In this document: piece by piece, positions 16,512-25,066 of the stretch | How the letters are laid out: each line of letters begins with the position of its first letter | Position numbering within the stretch: the first letter of the stretch is position 1 | Source: MED-G105 sp038522945 | GTDB lineage: Bacteria > Pseudomonadota > Alphaproteobacteria > Caulobacterales > Parvularculaceae | Assembly: GCA_038522945.1 (NCBI GenBank) | Contig: JBCBJV010000001.1 | Span: 496,001-560,000 of the forward strand | Reading direction: 5' to 3' | Length of the DNA stretch: 64,000 nt | Made by a program: the position numbers and the translations under genes | The notes under the pieces: generated by a model | Told to the model about the DNA's origin: nothing | Database searches by the model: none | Seen by the model: only the letters and a program-made list of their open reading frames with translations

Positions 16512-17390
16512 TCAAGGCGCCTTAGAGGGGGGTAGCAGTGAATAACGCGCAGCAATCAAAAGCTTTTCTGCTTTAGAAATGGATAGCGGCTCGCCGGTTT
16601 TCTCCCAGCCGCGCTTCTGAAGTTTTTTGAAGTAAGCCTCATACGCCCCCATCATCAGTAACGCTGGACGCACCGTGCGCCAGTCGAGATCATCGAGCGC
16701 CTTGCGGGCGGCCTTGAACCGGGCGCCAGCAATGCTCCCGAGTTCCTCTGCAACTCTTGCGAGGCCTTTCGCACCAAGAATACGGTCTGGCGTCTTCGGG
16801 CAGTCATACTTTTCCAACAGTTCTGCAGGCAGATAGAGCCGGCCAATCTCGGCGTCTTCACCAACGTCACGCAGAATATTGGTCAACTGAAAAGCATCTC
16901 CCAGCGACAGGGCAAAATGATCGGACACTTCGCCAGGAGCTGCGCCAAAAGTCGGCATGGAAAGAAGCCCAACACTGCCCGCAACACGGCGCGTGTAAGC
17001 AAGGAGCATTTCCATCGATGGAGCAATGATCGGACCTTTTGCATCCATTTCCATACCTTCGATCATCATGAAGAATTCTGCTTTAGGCAGATTAAATGCA
17101 CGCACGGGCTCAATAAGCGCCGTGCCAGCGGCAGTTTGGGGCGTACCCGAATAAACCCGGTCGATTTCCTCCCGCCACGCCGTCAACCGTGTCAGTCGTT
17201 CAGTTTGCGTGAGCCCGTCATCGTCGGCGATATCATCTACTTCACGGCAGAAGGCATATATGGCGTGCATAGCCTCCCGGCGCGCTTTCGGCAAAATCGC
17301 CATGCCAGCCGCGAACGACGTCCCAGACTTTTTGACGGTTTCACTCACTTGCGCTTTGGCGAGTTCAGGTTGGAGGGCTGCCGTGGTCAT
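16512..17390 (-). CDS. hpnD: Presqualene diphosphate synthase
   Basis: This 292-aa squalene/phytoene-synthase-family enzyme joins two farnesyl diphosphates into presqualene diphosphate. The Asp-rich motifs are FCREVDDIADDD at about residues 47-58 and LTNILRDVGEDAEIGRLYLP at about 169-188. The second, with the RLYLP sequence, is typical of HpnD and phytoene synthases. Location between hpnC and hpnE favours HpnD over phytoene synthase. Its ATG overlaps the hpnC stop by 4 nt. Confidence 0.94.
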   Translation of the reverse strand: MTTAALQPELAKAQVSETVKKSGTSFAAGMAILPKARREAMHAIYAFCREVDDIADDDGLTQTERLTRLTAWREEIDRVYSGTPQTAAGTALIEPVRAFNLPKAEFFMMIEGMEMDAKGPIIAPSMEMLLAYTRRVAGSVGLLSMPTFGAAPGEVSDHFALSLGDAFQLTNILRDVGEDAEIGRLYLPAELLEKYDCPKTPDRILGAKGLARVAEELGSIAGARFKAARKALDDLDWRTVRPALLMMGAYEAYFKKLQKRGWEKTGEPLSISKAEKLLIAARYSLLPPSKAP

Positions 17391-18337
17391 GGGCGAACTC
17401 CTCTGCCCGCGCTGAAAAACCCCGCGACAGCCCCCCGCAATCCCGCACTCGCAAAGTCCATCTTTGAAAGAGCAACGCGTGTCGCAAGCGGATCACCTTT
17501 GCGCAGGCGTGCGATCAAGCGTTCAGCTAACCGCACGATGACGGCGCTTTCCATTGCCAGGTGTTTCGATTGTAGAGCAAACGGCAGCTGGCGGACATCT
17601 GCCATAAGCTCATCGCAGCCATCTAGCATCTGGTTGATCACTTGGCGCAATGCGGGCGTCTCAGCGGGCAGATCAAGATCATTAACACTGCCGCCGGCCT
17701 TCTGGAGCCACGGCTCAATCACATAGACACGGTCGAGACTGCGGCGGTCATCACCGCAGTCCTGTAGGTGATTGATGATCTGAAGAACCGTGCAAAGAGC
17801 ATCTGAATACTTGTAGCCAGCGGGATCCTCCCCATGGAGGTCAAGTAGATAACGCCCGACAGGATTAGCCGAGTTTTCGCAATACCCCAAAAGCTCTTCC
17901 CAGCTCTGGTATCTCAGTTTTTGGCAGTCTTGGATGAACGCAATTGTTAGGTCGCTGCCGTGTCGCGTCGGAATGCCGAGTTCCGTCATACTCCGGCGAA
18001 GGGCGTGCGCTTTTTCAAAAGCTGTCCCGTAGCCCGGGTGCCCTTCCAATGCCGCGGCCATCTCTTTTAGCCGATGAATCTTCTCTTCGGCCGGCAATTC
18101 TTCGTCATCGGCAATATCATCGATGGTCCGCGCGAAATCGTAATAGGTCGCCACATGGGGGCGCAAATGCTTCGGCAAAAGGAATGAGCCAACGGGAAAA
18201 TTCTCGTCCTTGGCCCCTTTGCCGGAGGGTTTTTCCACTTGGGTGGTCCGCACACTCGCGCCGGCGCCTGCGCCGACCGGAGCACCTGGAGGCGCGCTGG
18301 TGCTTACCGAATTGTCCTGTCCTATTGCTTCGTCCAT
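17387..18337 (-). CDS. hpnC: Hydroxysqualene synthase
   Basis: This 316-aa squalene-synthase-family enzyme converts presqualene diphosphate to hydroxysqualene. Motifs are KDENFPVGSFLLP, FARTIDDIADDE and QIINHLQDCGDDRR. The core begins near DENFPV and is preceded by about 45 low-complexity residues rich in Ala, Gly, Ser and Pro, an unusually long leader. The ATG at 18337 is preferred over a GTG 51 nt upstream because the extra residues look non-coding; neither has a strong ribosome-binding site. It heads the hpnC-D-E-G unit. Confidence 0.9.
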   Translation of the reverse strand: MDEAIGQDNSVSTSAPPGAPVGAGAGASVRTTQVEKPSGKGAKDENFPVGSFLLPKHLRPHVATYYDFARTIDDIADDEELPAEEKIHRLKEMAAALEGHPGYGTAFEKAHALRRSMTELGIPTRHGSDLTIAFIQDCQKLRYQSWEELLGYCENSANPVGRYLLDLHGEDPAGYKYSDALCTVLQIINHLQDCGDDRRSLDRVYVIEPWLQKAGGSVNDLDLPAETPALRQVINQMLDGCDELMADVRQLPFALQSKHLAMESAVIVRLAERLIARLRKGDPLATRVALSKMDFASAGLRGAVAGFFSAGRGVRP

Positions 18338-18551
18338 ACCCTGACCCAATAGAAGAATGCCCCGATCAAAAATCCGTCCCCGCGCCACTGCGATGAGCCA
18401 CCCAACGCTTGCCAGATCAACTGAAACTCGCTCTGAAAGACGGCTCGAAGCAATTTACCTCGACGGTGCTTTAGGGGTTTTTCAGTCGCGCTGCAAACGT
18501 CGACGACGCGGGCGACTTGAGGATACAAGGACGTACATGTGAGAGGAATAG

Positions 18552-19742
18552 ATGCTGCCGATAGCCGCCGTTTTTTCGCTCTTGATTTGGGCTTATCTGG
18601 CATTGTTCCGTGATAATTTCTGGCACGGAAGCGAACGCCTGACGCAATCTCCCACACCCTGGCAATGGCCCGCCGTCACGGCTATTATTCCTGCTCGGGA
18701 TGAAGCTGAAACCATCGAAACAGTCGTTTCTGCCCATGATCGAGCTGACTATCGCGGCACGTTTGGGATCATTGTTGTCGATGACGCCTCCAGCGACGGC
18801 ACAGGCGATCTTGTCCGCGACATGGCACACAACCGGGAGATCGACGTGATTGCTGCGCCCGAATTGCCTGCCGGTTGGAGTGGCAAGCTCAATGCGGTTT
18901 CAGCCGGCATCACGCAGGGTTCATCTCGCGCTTCATCTCGCGCTTCATCGGTGGCGCCGGGGTACTACTTTTTGACCGACGCCGATATTGTCGTTGCGCC
19001 CGACACGCTCTCCAAACTGGTTGCAAAAGCCCTTGACGAAAACCTGGTCCTTGTTTCACTCATGTCGCGCCTTGATGCCCGCGGGATTTGGGGATCGCTC
19101 CTCATCCCTGCGTTCATCTATTTCTTTCAAAAGCTCTATCCGTTCCCAGCCGTCAACAGCTTCGATCGCACCATCGCAGGGGCAGCTGGCGGGTGCATGC
19201 TTGTCAACGCCGCTGCCCTGGAAGACGCGGGAGGCATTGCCAGCATTAAAGGCGCTCTCATTGATGACTGCGCTCTCGCCGAACGCCTCAAAAACCGGGG
19301 ATCAGAAAAACGTAGCATCTGGCTCGGCCTTGCCGACAAAGAAGCGATTTCCAAGCGCGACAATCGTAGTCTGTCTTCTATTTGGAACATGGTTGCGCGA
19401 ACGGCGTTTGCGGAGCTCAACTATTCTCCTATGAAGCTTTTAGGAACGATCATCGGTATGGTGATTGTTTATCTGATCCCACCTGTCGCAACAGCGACTG
19501 GACTGCTTACCGGAAACATGCAGCTTACCGTGATTGGTGTCATTGCGTGGTCCATCATGGCGCTGACCTATTCGCCCACACTTAAACTCTACGGAAAAAG
19601 CCCCTTACTTTCATTCTCAATGCCAGTGGCCGGACTGTTCTATACAGCCATGACCCTCTCATCTGCCGCCAGACACTGGCGTGGTCGGGGTGGACAATGG
19701 AAAGGACGGACCTACACGGAAAGCGCAAGCGACAAATCTTAG
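18552..19742 (+). CDS. hpnB: Hopanoid-associated glycosyltransferase
   Basis: This 396-aa membrane protein is a family 2 glycosyltransferase of the HpnB type. A first membrane helix (residues 1-18) precedes the GT-A domain: TAIIPARDEAETIETVV, VVDDASSDGTGD, FLTDADIVVAP, AGAAGGCMLVN and GALIDDCALAERLK. Two or three C-terminal helices follow (about residues 300-370). The donor and acceptor are unverified; a role in sugar decoration of hopanoids is inferred. A perfect 12-bp tandem duplication at 18921-18944 adds SSRA twice. It converges with hpnA, overlapping by 4 nt. Confidence 0.88.
   Translation: MLPIAAVFSLLIWAYLALFRDNFWHGSERLTQSPTPWQWPAVTAIIPARDEAETIETVVSAHDRADYRGTFGIIVVDDASSDGTGDLVRDMAHNREIDVIAAPELPAGWSGKLNAVSAGITQGSSRASSRASSVAPGYYFLTDADIVVAPDTLSKLVAKALDENLVLVSLMSRLDARGIWGSLLIPAFIYFFQKLYPFPAVNSFDRTIAGAAGGCMLVNAAALEDAGGIASIKGALIDDCALAERLKNRGSEKRSIWLGLADKEAISKRDNRSLSSIWNMVARTAFAELNYSPMKLLGTIIGMVIVYLIPPVATATGLLTGNMQLTVIGVIAWSIMALTYSPTLKLYGKSPLLSFSMPVAGLFYTAMTLSSAARHWRGRGGQWKGRTYTESASDKS
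18921..18944 (+). repeat. In-frame 12-bp tandem duplication in hpnB
   Basis: TCATCTCGCGCT occurs twice head to tail and is followed by TCATCGG. It adds Ser-Ser-Arg-Ala units at about residues 124-131, before the DxD-type motif. Confidence 0.85.
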
Positions 19743-20737
19743 TCTTTTAAATGCCCGTGTGATTTTGCCCAATCGAGCAGGTTGCGAAGTGCCGGGGCAA
19801 ACGGGCCAGCTTCCCACCTTAAATCGCGCTTTGCTTTTTCACTGCTAAACGAAACCTGACGTCCAGCGAGGCGAACGCCCGTTAGAGGTGCCTTCGGCGG
19901 TTTTTGAGTGAGCCTCGCAACCAGATGTGTGTCGAGCACACCGGCGGCATAGGCCACCGCAAAAGGAAGCCGGGTCTTGGGCATGGCCCGGGACACCAGG
20001 CCATCAAGCGTAGACAGCAGTTCTGACATGGATACGTTCTCGCCCCCGAGCAAATACCGCTCGCCGTTTCGCCCGCTTTCACCGACAGCGACAAACCCAC
20101 GAGCAAGATCTTCCACGGGTACGAAATTGAGTACACAGTCGATAAAGGCAGGCGTTTGCCCGTTCGCAAAATCAAGGATCATCCGCGTTGGCGGCGTAAG
20201 GCTGGTGTCGCCCGCACCAATGGGCTCTGTCGGCATCGCGATAGACGCATTAAGCCCAGCCTCGGCAGCCTCCAGGACGAGCAAGTCGGCAGCGCGTTTG
20301 GAAGCTGGATAAGGCCCGAGCAAGTCCGAAGGTGGCAGCACCACCTTCTCGTCGGCCCGGGAGTGACCTATGGGAGCATCCCTAGAGACGAGCGTCGTCA
20401 GGCTAGAACACTGCACAAATCGACGGACGTTCGTGCGCACTGCCGCTTCCAGCACAGTCTCGGTGCCGCCGACATTCACCGCCTCAAATGCTCCTTCATC
20501 CGGGCGCCACAGATCTGCGATCCCGGCCAGGTGATAAACCGTGTCGACACCATCAAGGCATCTTCGCCACAAATCCGGATCGTGATCTGTGACAGAGCCG
20601 ACGATCCAATCAACCCCATCCATTGTGTCCGGCGAACGCAGATCGAGGACACGCACCCTGGCGCCTTCGCTGACGAGGTGTGAAACAAGGTGCTTACCAA
20701 CAAAGCCTGCACCGCCGGTGACCAAGACTGTCTTCAT
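19739..20737 (-). CDS. hpnA: Hopanoid-associated sugar epimerase
   Basis: This 332-aa protein is an extended short-chain dehydrogenase. Residues 6-16 form the nucleotide motif TGGAGFVGKHL, with the active-site YPASK at about 145-149 and a substrate region resembling dihydroflavonol reductases. HpnA proteins are assigned to hopanoid sugar modification by genomic context only. It overlaps the lipoprotein propeller gene by 4 nt and is convergent with hpnB. A direct role in hopanoid head-group synthesis is likely but not proven from sequence. Confidence 0.87.
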   Translation of the reverse strand: MKTVLVTGGAGFVGKHLVSHLVSEGARVRVLDLRSPDTMDGVDWIVGSVTDHDPDLWRRCLDGVDTVYHLAGIADLWRPDEGAFEAVNVGGTETVLEAAVRTNVRRFVQCSSLTTLVSRDAPIGHSRADEKVVLPPSDLLGPYPASKRAADLLVLEAAEAGLNASIAMPTEPIGAGDTSLTPPTRMILDFANGQTPAFIDCVLNFVPVEDLARGFVAVGESGRNGERYLLGGENVSMSELLSTLDGLVSRAMPKTRLPFAVAYAAGVLDTHLVARLTQKPPKAPLTGVRLAGRQVSFSSEKAKRDLRWEAGPFAPALRNLLDWAKSHGHLKD

Positions 20738-21891
20738 TGCTGCTGCTCTGGTTTCATTGCAGCCCTGTCTGAGACGCCATCAGCAGGACCACAGACTAGC
20801 AATCCCTGATCGACCACAGATCCAGCGACAAGCGCACCGTTAAAGACAACTGCCGCCGTCGCTGCAGAAAACAAGCTCGCCTTCTTGTCGAGAAAAAGCT
20901 GCCGTACCGAAGCGGTTGCCGGATCAATCTGCACTATAGAGGACGATGCGCGTCCACGGCCCCAACGCCGCTGGACAGCGAGAGAGATCAGCGACGGATG
21001 AACGGCGGCGATGAGTTTGCCTTGTTGATCGGTCGTCAGATTATCAGGCGCGCCGGGAAGCTTTATCCTGGTTGATTGTGTCCACTTGCCGTTGGATCCT
21101 ACTTCCACCAGACGCACAGCCTTCTCGCGTGTCGCCGCAAGGGCAATGCGACCGTCTGGAAGCATAGCAAGGCCATTGGCAAAAACTGTCTTGCCAAAGA
21201 CAACTTCACCCAAATTATCCATAATTCCGCTGCGCGGAACGGAGAAAACGTTTTCAACGATGGCCCCGGCACCACACGATCCGTGGTCAAATGATGAAAC
21301 ATTAATCTCCTCCCGGACTAGGACGTCATTTGCGGCACAATGCGTCAACGCAAATGGGGTTTCATCATCTTTGACGGAAAGCTGTGGTGCAAAGGGATTG
21401 ATGACTTCAATCTGCGCTCGCCGTCGCCACTTCTTGCCTTCAAGGACGTATCCGCGATTGACAAAGGCAACCTCATTCTCGGCTGGACTAAAATCAATCC
21501 CATGGGGACGAACACCGTCGCCTGGTGCGGTATTGTCAAGAATGCTGCTGACGGTGATTGACTCACTCTTCGTCTTAAGCAGTTGTCGCAACGAAACCGC
21601 GTAAAGCCCTCCCTGAGGAATTGCGTCAGCCCGGGTGCGCGCCGCTTGTTCCGCGCTATGACGGTCATAAGCCGAGATAAAAATCGTCTCCGTTGCCGGA
21701 TCCACGGCGAGGTCCTCTGCACCAATTACAAGACGCCCGAGCCGTTCATCAAAGAGGTCGACCCTCTTGCACTGTGACAAAGGAAATTGAGGCTCGGCCT
21801 TCTGGCGCTTGGCACACGCCGCGCCAGCGAAAAGCACCAAGACCATTAGCCCATTCATTACCCGACGGAGGGAAGGATGTTGCGGCACCAT
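20734..21891 (-). CDS. Lipoprotein with SMP-30/paraoxonase-like beta-propeller
   Basis: This 385-aa protein has a lipoprotein signal: hydrophobic MNGLMVLVLFAGAAC with the lipobox Cys at about residue 26. The rest resembles the six-bladed propeller family of gluconolactonases and paraoxonases: GAEDLAVDPATETIFISAYD, GVRPHGIDFSPAENEVAFVN, NDVLV, FANGLAMLPDGRIALAATR. Those enzymes are calcium-dependent lactonases or esterases. Translational coupling to hpnA suggests a joint role. The outer N-terminal residues before the lipobox make the start uncertain. Confidence 0.72.
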   Translation of the reverse strand: MVPQHPSLRRVMNGLMVLVLFAGAACAKRQKAEPQFPLSQCKRVDLFDERLGRLVIGAEDLAVDPATETIFISAYDRHSAEQAARTRADAIPQGGLYAVSLRQLLKTKSESITVSSILDNTAPGDGVRPHGIDFSPAENEVAFVNRGYVLEGKKWRRRAQIEVINPFAPQLSVKDDETPFALTHCAANDVLVREEINVSSFDHGSCGAGAIVENVFSVPRSGIMDNLGEVVFGKTVFANGLAMLPDGRIALAATREKAVRLVEVGSNGKWTQSTRIKLPGAPDNLTTDQQGKLIAAVHPSLISLAVQRRWGRGRASSSIVQIDPATASVRQLFLDKKASLFSAATAAVVFNGALVAGSVVDQGLLVCGPADGVSDRAAMKPEQQQ

Positions 21892-21900
21892 TGATGGCCC

Positions 21901-22986
21901 CTAGTTACCCGGACGTTGATATCCCCATTTTTCCAAGAAATACCCTAAGCGGCTTTCGACTTTCGCGGCAGCCTCATCAGCATACTTGAATTTGTTTTTT
22001 TCGAAGCTTTCGACGTCGTTCAGGTAGGTTTCAAACCGCGGGACCGCCTCCTCTAACCCAGGCAAATCAAGGTGGTTATAGATACGGCCAATGACATCTA
22101 GGGCTGCGTCATCGAGCTCCCGGTAGGTGACTTCGAAGTACTGATCAGCGGGCACAGATTCTGCGTCTGTCTCGAGCTGTCGCATCATCCGATCGTATAC
22201 GCTCAAGATCGCCTCATCGATATCCACGTGGCCATAATCCTGTAGGGCAAACTCAGCGAGGAGCTTCTTGTAAAAGTTCCGCATTGAGACGAATACCTCA
22301 TACGGATTGCGGTGAATATGGACAAACTTTGCGTCAGGAAACATTTTGTGAAGCATAGCAAGACGTCCAGTGTAGACCGGGTTCTTGATCAGCATGGGCC
22401 GTCCATCCTGAAGTTTTGTCAGTTTACGCAAGAGATAAATGAACCGCTCTTGCCACAATGCGACCTCCGCCTCGTTGACACCGTCAAAAAACAGGCCACG
22501 AAGCAAAAGTTCCTGAAATGCCCGAGGGAAATAGATGGCATGGTAAAACGAGACCGCCGACATATTTGCAATCGCGATTTCGTCTTCCTGGGGACTGTCC
22601 GGATGCACCGGAATATTGTCGATATAACGATGGTCGGGAAGCGCCTTTTCCAGGAGCGGGCGAAAGAAACTGGCAATCCCGAACAGATCCCACGGTAGGC
22701 CCGTGGCAATCGGTGGAACATACCCCCATGCGCCGCTCTTCGTCATAATGTTGTAAAGATGGGTTGTGCCCGACCGCCAATGACCAAGGATAAATACAGG
22801 GGGCGGCAAATCTTCAACCGCAGGTAATCGGCGCTCCATCACGATCTTCTCAATCGCGGAGATTGGCGTTCTAGCTGCTACCGATAGAGCAACGCCGGCC
22901 CCTTTGAGTGGCTTTGAGGGAAGTCCGGCAAGGTTTACGACTTTGACGAGCGTTGCGGCGTTTGAGCCGCTGAGCGGATGGGCCAT
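21901..22986 (-). CDS. Sulfotransferase family protein
   Basis: This 361-aa protein carries both PAPS-binding signatures. The 5'-phosphosulfate loop is ILGHWRSGTTHLYNI and the 3'-phosphate motif is FVHIHRNPYEVFVSMRNFYKKL. It would transfer a sulfo group to an acceptor that sequence alone does not reveal. The ATG at 22986 is chosen; TTG and ATG starts 63 and 45 nt upstream are possible. It ends 9 nt before the lipoprotein gene and runs in the same direction, so it is likely part of the same transcript that reaches hpnA. A sulfated lipid, sugar or carotenoid product is possible. Confidence 0.85.
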   Translation of the reverse strand: MAHPLSGSNAATLVKVVNLAGLPSKPLKGAGVALSVAARTPISAIEKIVMERRLPAVEDLPPPVFILGHWRSGTTHLYNIMTKSGAWGYVPPIATGLPWDLFGIASFFRPLLEKALPDHRYIDNIPVHPDSPQEDEIAIANMSAVSFYHAIYFPRAFQELLLRGLFFDGVNEAEVALWQERFIYLLRKLTKLQDGRPMLIKNPVYTGRLAMLHKMFPDAKFVHIHRNPYEVFVSMRNFYKKLLAEFALQDYGHVDIDEAILSVYDRMMRQLETDAESVPADQYFEVTYRELDDAALDVIGRIYNHLDLPGLEEAVPRFETYLNDVESFEKNKFKYADEAAAKVESRLGYFLEKWGYQRPGN

Positions 22987-23212
22987 GTTTTTGTTCAAAA
23001 CCACCTGAAAATTTTCTGAAGTCGAGCGCATACCGCAGGTACACTTCAACTGCCAGTCTCGACTCGTACAGAACCCTTCGGTACCGTTCCTACCTCACAG
23101 ATCACAACTTTCTAGGTCTAAGGTAAGTCGTTTAACGGCAAGACCGTGAGTGCCCCCTTGCACCCAGCTCCTAGCCAGCCAACATGGAAGATGACCGTGG
23201 TTAAGACTTCCT

Positions 23213-25066
23213 TTGCTCCAAGCCGTCAAAACCCGTGTGATAGTTAAGAGATCAAGGACGTACGGCGTCTTGCGAGAACTCCCTGATATAGTCGGTTGTG
23301 GGCGGCAAGGTAGCTTCGCTTCATTGTTAGTTGCGACAACCTTCGCTTTGCCGGGCCTCGCATGGCCGGTCAGTGCCATTGCGGCTGAAAACTACCGTGT
23401 CGTCTTTCAGGGTGCCCCAAAAGATGAATTGGCAAAACTGAAACTGGTCAGCGAGCTCGCTCAGGAAAAACGCCCGTATCCGACGAATATTGCCATCCGA
23501 CTTGCCGGACGGCGGGATCAACAGACCATTTCCGATGCCCTCTCCGCCGCGGGATACTTCGCCAACAGCGTCACCTTCGTACTTCGCGTGGAAGAAGGGG
23601 CAGAAAAAGCAGAAGCGATTTTCGAAATCGATCCACAGGCTAAATTCGAGATCGCCAATCACAGGATTGTCTATAACGATACGATTTCTGCAGAACGGCC
23701 AATGTCGTTTGATGCCGTCGGTCTAGAGGTCACGCCGGCAGCAGACGGCACCAGTTTAAGGACAAATCACGAACAGTTTTTGTCGTCGCTCTGGGCGCAA
23801 GGATTTCCCGGAGCGCAGCTTATCTCTCGCAGAGTTGAAGCAGACTTCGATGCACTATCTGCAGACGCCGTTTACGAGTTTGAAAGCGGGCCACTCGCGA
23901 AGTTTGGCCCGATCACCTTCGAAGGTGCCGATCGCACAAAGCCCAACTACATGGAGGCCCTGATCCCTTGGGAACAAGGTGAGATATATGACCGGGGAAA
24001 TGTTATCGCCTACCGCGATACACTCTCGGCAACTGGACTTTTCTCCACTGTAGACGTGGAAACCGGCACAGTAGATCCCGATGGATCGCTGCCAATTCTC
24101 GTGGAGTTAGATGAACGCAAGCGCCGAACATTCGGCGTTGGTGCGTCTTTTTCAACTGTTGAGGGTCCCGGCGGGCGTCTCTTCTTTGAGTACCGTAATC
24201 TCTTTGGCGGCGGGGAAAAAGCGCGCGTCGACCTTGCCGCAAGTCTCATTGAGCAGTCCCTATTGTTTTCGATCAATAAACCACTGCCACTTTTGCCGGG
24301 GTCAATATTTGCTGACGCCGGTTTTGTTAATCAGACAACGGATGCATTTGACGCTCAGAACATCGGAGCGTCAGCGGGGGTTGCGAAAGAGTGGTTTAAG
24401 GGACGGCTGGAAACCCGCGCCGGTCTAGCCTTCGATGCCTCTCGGATCACCGTCGATGATGAAACCGAAAACACATTCTTCTTCTCCTTGCCTCTTACGG
24501 CAATATGGGACACCGAAGATGATCCATTGAGCCTGACAAAAGGTGCCCGCGCGACGCTGTCACTGACGCCGTTCACCGGGTTTGACACGTTTACCCGGGC
24601 GGAATTCAATGCGCGCAGTAGATACAACTTTGGCAACGATGATCGCTTCACGCTTGCGGGTCGCATCCGCCTGGGTGGTACCTTCGGCACATCTCTGGAC
24701 GACCTGCCGGCCAACCGGCGGTATTTTTCAGGAGGCGGTTCGTCTGTGCGCGGGTTCGAGTTTCAGGCAGTCGGCCCTCGCGATGAAGACTTTGATCCCA
24801 TCGGAGGGCGCTCTGTGATCGAAGGAGCGCTTGAGGCCCGCAGCAGAGTCTTTGGCCCGGTTCAGATCGCAGCGTTTGCCGATGCAGGGTCGGTATCAGC
24901 ACAATCGAGCCCTGACTTTTCCGGTGATTTCCAGATCGGTGTGGGCGGCGGCGTTAGGTATATCTCTCCTATTGGTCCACTGAGGGTTGATTTCGCCGTC
25001 CCAGTCGAACGCCGGGAGGGCGACGCCGCCTGGCAGCTTTACATCTCCTTGGGGCAACCATTCTAA
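23213..25066 (+). CDS. tamA: Autotransporter assembly complex protein TamA (BamA family)
   Basis: This 617-aa outer-membrane protein has N-terminal POTRA-like repeats at about residues 60-270. They include LAGRRDQQTISDALSAAGYF, GAPKDELAKLKLV and ATGLFSTVDVETG. A C-terminal surface-antigen barrel of about 330 residues follows, ending in LYISLGQPF with terminal Phe. It would insert or translocate envelope proteins with TamB, whose gene follows with a 1-nt overlap. The start is TTG and its choice is uncertain; a hydrophobic export signal lies near residues 40-57. The divergent gap of over 200 nt before it holds the promoters. Confidence 0.88.
   Translation: MLQAVKTRVIVKRSRTYGVLRELPDIVGCGRQGSFASLLVATTFALPGLAWPVSAIAAENYRVVFQGAPKDELAKLKLVSELAQEKRPYPTNIAIRLAGRRDQQTISDALSAAGYFANSVTFVLRVEEGAEKAEAIFEIDPQAKFEIANHRIVYNDTISAERPMSFDAVGLEVTPAADGTSLRTNHEQFLSSLWAQGFPGAQLISRRVEADFDALSADAVYEFESGPLAKFGPITFEGADRTKPNYMEALIPWEQGEIYDRGNVIAYRDTLSATGLFSTVDVETGTVDPDGSLPILVELDERKRRTFGVGASFSTVEGPGGRLFFEYRNLFGGGEKARVDLAASLIEQSLLFSINKPLPLLPGSIFADAGFVNQTTDAFDAQNIGASAGVAKEWFKGRLETRAGLAFDASRITVDDETENTFFFSLPLTAIWDTEDDPLSLTKGARATLSLTPFTGFDTFTRAEFNARSRYNFGNDDRFTLAGRIRLGGTFGTSLDDLPANRRYFSGGGSSVRGFEFQAVGPRDEDFDPIGGRSVIEGALEARSRVFGPVQIAAFADAGSVSAQSSPDFSGDFQIGVGGGVRYISPIGPLRVDFAVPVERREGDAAWQLYISLGQPF

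Noticed and set aside
16512..17390. hpnD as phytoene synthase (crtB)
   Set aside because: The two families are related, but position between hpnC and hpnE with overlapping codons favours HpnD.
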